A stretch of DNA of 64,000 nt, from assembly GCA_019054805.1 (NCBI GenBank), contig JAHQIY010000006.1, forward strand, positions 5,890,001 to 5,954,000, read 5' to 3'. Shown piece after piece: positions 61,178 through 64,000 of this stretch. Made by a program: the position numbers and the translations under genes. The stretch comes from Brachionus manjavacas (Eukaryota > Rotifera > Eurotatoria > Ploima > Brachionidae). Below the pieces are notes generated by a model. The model was given only the letters and a program-made list of their open reading frames with translations. It ran no database searches and had not been told where the DNA came from. Every line of letters begins with the position of its first letter. The first letter of the stretch is position 1.

Positions 61178-61407
61178 TAGTAGTAGTATCTGATTTATTT
61201 TATAATTAAAAACATTTCTTTCAAATAACACTTTCAATTCAGAGCCCAATTAGATAGTCAACAGCTGATTGTGTATTATTAAGTTATTTTTTTGTGAATA
61301 TTGATATCTATGATTTAGACTTAGGCAAAAGTAAAAATTAATTATAACAATAATATTCAAAAAAATTTATTTAACAAAAATAAAATGCGTTGGAATGCGG
61401 ACTTTGT

Positions 61408-62921
61408 TTAATCCTTTAGTAAAGATTGAATTTCTAATAGACTCAGGAGTTCATTGGGAGACAATTTTTTGCCCTCCAGTGCCATTTTCAAAGCGTAAAA
61501 CTTAGCGGTATTCGGATTACCAGCATCTTTGGATAAATTATCATATTTACCAGCTTTGAACTCAAACTTGGAGAACATGTCTGAACCTTTATTTAATTAA
61601 TAAAATTTTTTTAATTAATAAAATTAACTATTTAATTCCTACCATGAAAAACATGAATATGAATTATCTTATTAACATCAGTGCCGTAATGCGAAGGATA
61701 ATCCAAGTAATCTATCAATTTCACTATATTTAGTTGCTTAGTTTTGATTAAGTGGTTCATCAAAAGATTCTGACCGTAAAGCAGCAGTACCCCATAGTGC
61801 CAATCAGGCCACAACTGCACACCCAATTTTCCGGCGCGCTCAGGCGGCGCAAATTCCTCATTTGAAAGATAGGCCATGCCGAATAAGGTCAAGTAGGACA
61901 CCAGTCTAAATTGGTTCGGAGTCGAGTACCATGTCGAGCCCAAATTGGTAGAGCTAGCGTATTCTAGACCCAAATTGTTAGCTATTCTGGCCAAGCGGTT
62001 GGTATTAAACTCATTGCTGTACCCACCTCGGCCTACATAGAAGTCATTACAGTGCTTGGGCAGCCATTTGGCAAAAAGTGGTGTCAAAAAAACATCCATG
62101 TCACTCCGTATGAGATAATCATATCCAGCCGCTTGAAAGTATTTGTATCCGTCAAATGCCATCAAAATCGAATCAACATAGCCGTAGTTTGACAAGCGAT
62201 TTTTGAGGAAATGGTAAAAAACATTCAAATTGGTCTCGGAATCATCAAAAATATTTATTTTTCTAAGAATAAAATCATAGAGTTGATTGCTTGAGGAAAA
62301 ATTTATGTCATTTGAGGCCAATTTTCTGGCCTTAATGGCTTCGTAGTTTATGAGCACACACATCGGCTTATCTTTTGGTGAAGTTCGTCTGTGCCAAAAT
62401 GAACAATTAAGCTTGGTAAAAAATGAATTGCTAAAGAATTGTTGCTCATTTCGAACAAAAACAACTAAATCAGTGCGCCATTTTTTGGGCTCATGCTTTT
62501 GCATTTCTATCCAACTCCGGTACAACCAACGGAATTCAAGATGAAAGTTTTGAACTTGCTCAATCGGAAAGTAAACAAGCACAGCGCGGGCTATCCTAAA
62601 TTGGTGAGTGTCAGGCTCTGCAGGTGTCGAGTAGTCGATTTTCTCAGCGCGAGCCAAATCGAAATTTTTAAAAATTTCTGACTTCAAACTACATTCTGTA
62701 GTCCAAGGATATTGCTGTAAAAAATTATAAGTTTCATTATTAGCCTCTGTTTTGATCACCGGATTTTCTTGTTTGTTTGCTGGGCTTAGAACTAATTTCG
62801 AACGATAGTCTAATTTTTTAATGAACAAATTCTGATTTATTTTGCCCAAATAGGCTATTGAAGTTAAAATAACAAGAATTAAAATTAGAAAACTTAAAAA
62901 ATAATTTTTGGTCGTGAGCAT
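61408..62921 (-). CDS. Type II membrane protein, glycosyltransferase-like (DUF7164-like)
   Basis: Two exons, 61643-62921 and 61408-61580, joined by a 62-bp GT-AG intron after HVFH. The protein is about 483 residues: a short cytoplasmic start, one membrane segment at about 7-29 (YFLSFLILILVILTSIAYLG), a stem, and a luminal domain. The segment YDYLIRSDMDVFLTPLFAKW (about 264-283) has the DxD-type signature DMD of nucleotide-sugar-dependent glycosyltransferases. Nearby are FYVGRGGYSNEFNTNRLARI, LGSTWYSTPNQF and LWPDWHYGVLLLYG. I recall this architecture as the DUF7164 family, but the assignment is from memory. A Golgi location is likely by topology. The second exon ends LEIQSLLKD, and an AATAAA lies about 40 bp beyond the stop. 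Substrate unknown. Confidence 0.7.
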
Positions 62922-64000
62922 TTTCTGACCACGGGCTCAGTTCTTAGTCATTTTGAAAGAAATTCTTCTATCTAGAAAAAAAATTTAAATATAAATTTTT
63001 GTTGTTGTTGTGTTAAAAAGACTAGAAAATAATTTGATTATTCTCAAATTATTTATTAAATTCTATTAGATATCGAATTTTTTTCTTATGAATTGGAAAT
63101 TGCCAAGGCTTTTTAGACAAATAAAATAAAAGGCTTCTGGTTAAACAAAAGAATAGTAAAAAAACCCGGTTAAATTACAAATTTGACTAGCAGAATTTAT
63201 TTATGTAATTAACTAGATTTGTGTTCGGTTCGAATGTGAATTCATTTAAATAGTTTTTAAAACCTAGTTTATTTTGAGTCTGGAATTATATTTAAAGCTA
63301 ATGGAATGGGCTATTTTTGTAATGAAATCCGAATTAATCAGGCGAGAATTAGAAATTTCCTACTTGGAAATACTTTTTTTCAATTAGTTGAATATTTTGT
63401 TAGAAAAAATTTTAGTTTTTTCATAAATCCTTTCAAAGAGTTGATGTAAAATTCATACCTGCTGAGTTTTCATAGGAACAAATTCTTAATTTTTAATTTT
63501 GCCAGAAAATTGACAGAATAAAATAAAAATAAAAAAGGAAGATAATTTTAGTTATTTTATTTCTATTAACATTTAAATTTTAGATAATATTGACCAACTA
63601 AGCAATTTAAGTTTTAACTTCTTGTTTTTAAAAATTCATTGTAGAGAACGGCCAAAATGGTAACATCTATTACTATTATTTATGAATCAATAAATTTTAA
63701 ATTAATTTTTTTAAAATTTAAAATTTTCAATATAATTTTTATAGTTTAGCAAATTAATTTGAAGACCAAGTTATCAAAAAAGTGCCAATGCTTAAAATTT
63801 CGAGCATTTAATTAAAAAATATTGTTTGAGGAAATGAAATTATTTTTCAAAAAAAAATTTTTTTTATCAGATCTAATAAAATTAAGTCCATAAAATTTTA
63901 TAAATTTCGTAATTTTATTATTTTAAATTTTTTGATTTAATAATTTAGTTTTTAATTTATCTTGTAAAACTAAATGCTAATTTAGAAAATGTTTTCTCTT
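62922..64000. other. Gene-free right edge
   Basis: AT-rich sequence upstream of the membrane-protein gene. A GTTGTTGTTGTG simple repeat lies at about 63000. No exon, repeat family or core promoter can be supported. Confidence 0.5.

Overview
The window is AT-rich eukaryotic nuclear DNA (roughly three quarters A+T by eye) with short GT-AG introns of about 35-70 bp, multi-exon genes, a motile-cilium gene, a G-protein-coupled receptor and many decayed animal-type transposons. The combination (very AT-rich, compact introns, CD36-family tandem array, CFAP46) fits a small aquatic invertebrate, most likely a monogonont rotifer such as Brachionus. That assignment is inference; no marker gene fixes it. 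I see no rRNA, tRNA, CRISPR array or prokaryotic operon.

Layout. 1-5.2 kb: gene-free, with a GC-rich SINE-like island at the left edge and an inverted-repeat element. 5.2-20.5 kb: three CD36-family scavenger-receptor paralogues, all on the minus strand and each with a TATA box, separated by transposon relics (reverse transcriptase, MULE transposase, a LINE 3' tail, a fold-back element and a second LINE tail). 20.9-22.6 kb: a SOUL haem-binding-protein gene on the plus strand, preceded by a decayed tandem copy. 23.1-24.3 kb: a 5'-truncated LINE. 25.0-27.2 kb: an intronless GPCR with an LRR-like ectodomain. 27.6-32.7 kb: a nearly complete DNA transposon with two divergent genes, a Tnp2/CACTA-like transposase and a BEN-domain-like protein. 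32.8-34.6 kb: an orphan exon and LINE scraps.

34.7-59.6 kb is one gene, the cilia and flagella associated protein CFAP46 on the minus strand, modelled here as 20 exons. Its larger introns are transposon traps. They hold two LINE 3' ends, a hAT-type MITE with an 8-bp target duplication, a Tc1 N-terminal scrap, a Tc1-derived fold-back element and a possible lipoyltransferase fragment. 60.0-61.2 kb: another LINE whose catalytic motif is mutated. 61.4-62.9 kb: a two-exon type II membrane protein with glycosyltransferase-like features. The remainder is gene-free.

The genes do not form a pathway. They are typical animal membrane-receptor, haem-binding and ciliary genes. The most novel item is the two-gene transposon at 27,599-32,730: its transposase reads through except for one A-run indel, and its ends carry a cluster of ACGCG-type motifs that the BEN-like partner might bind. 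A second notable item is the loss of five of ten introns in the first CD36 paralogue with the other five kept.
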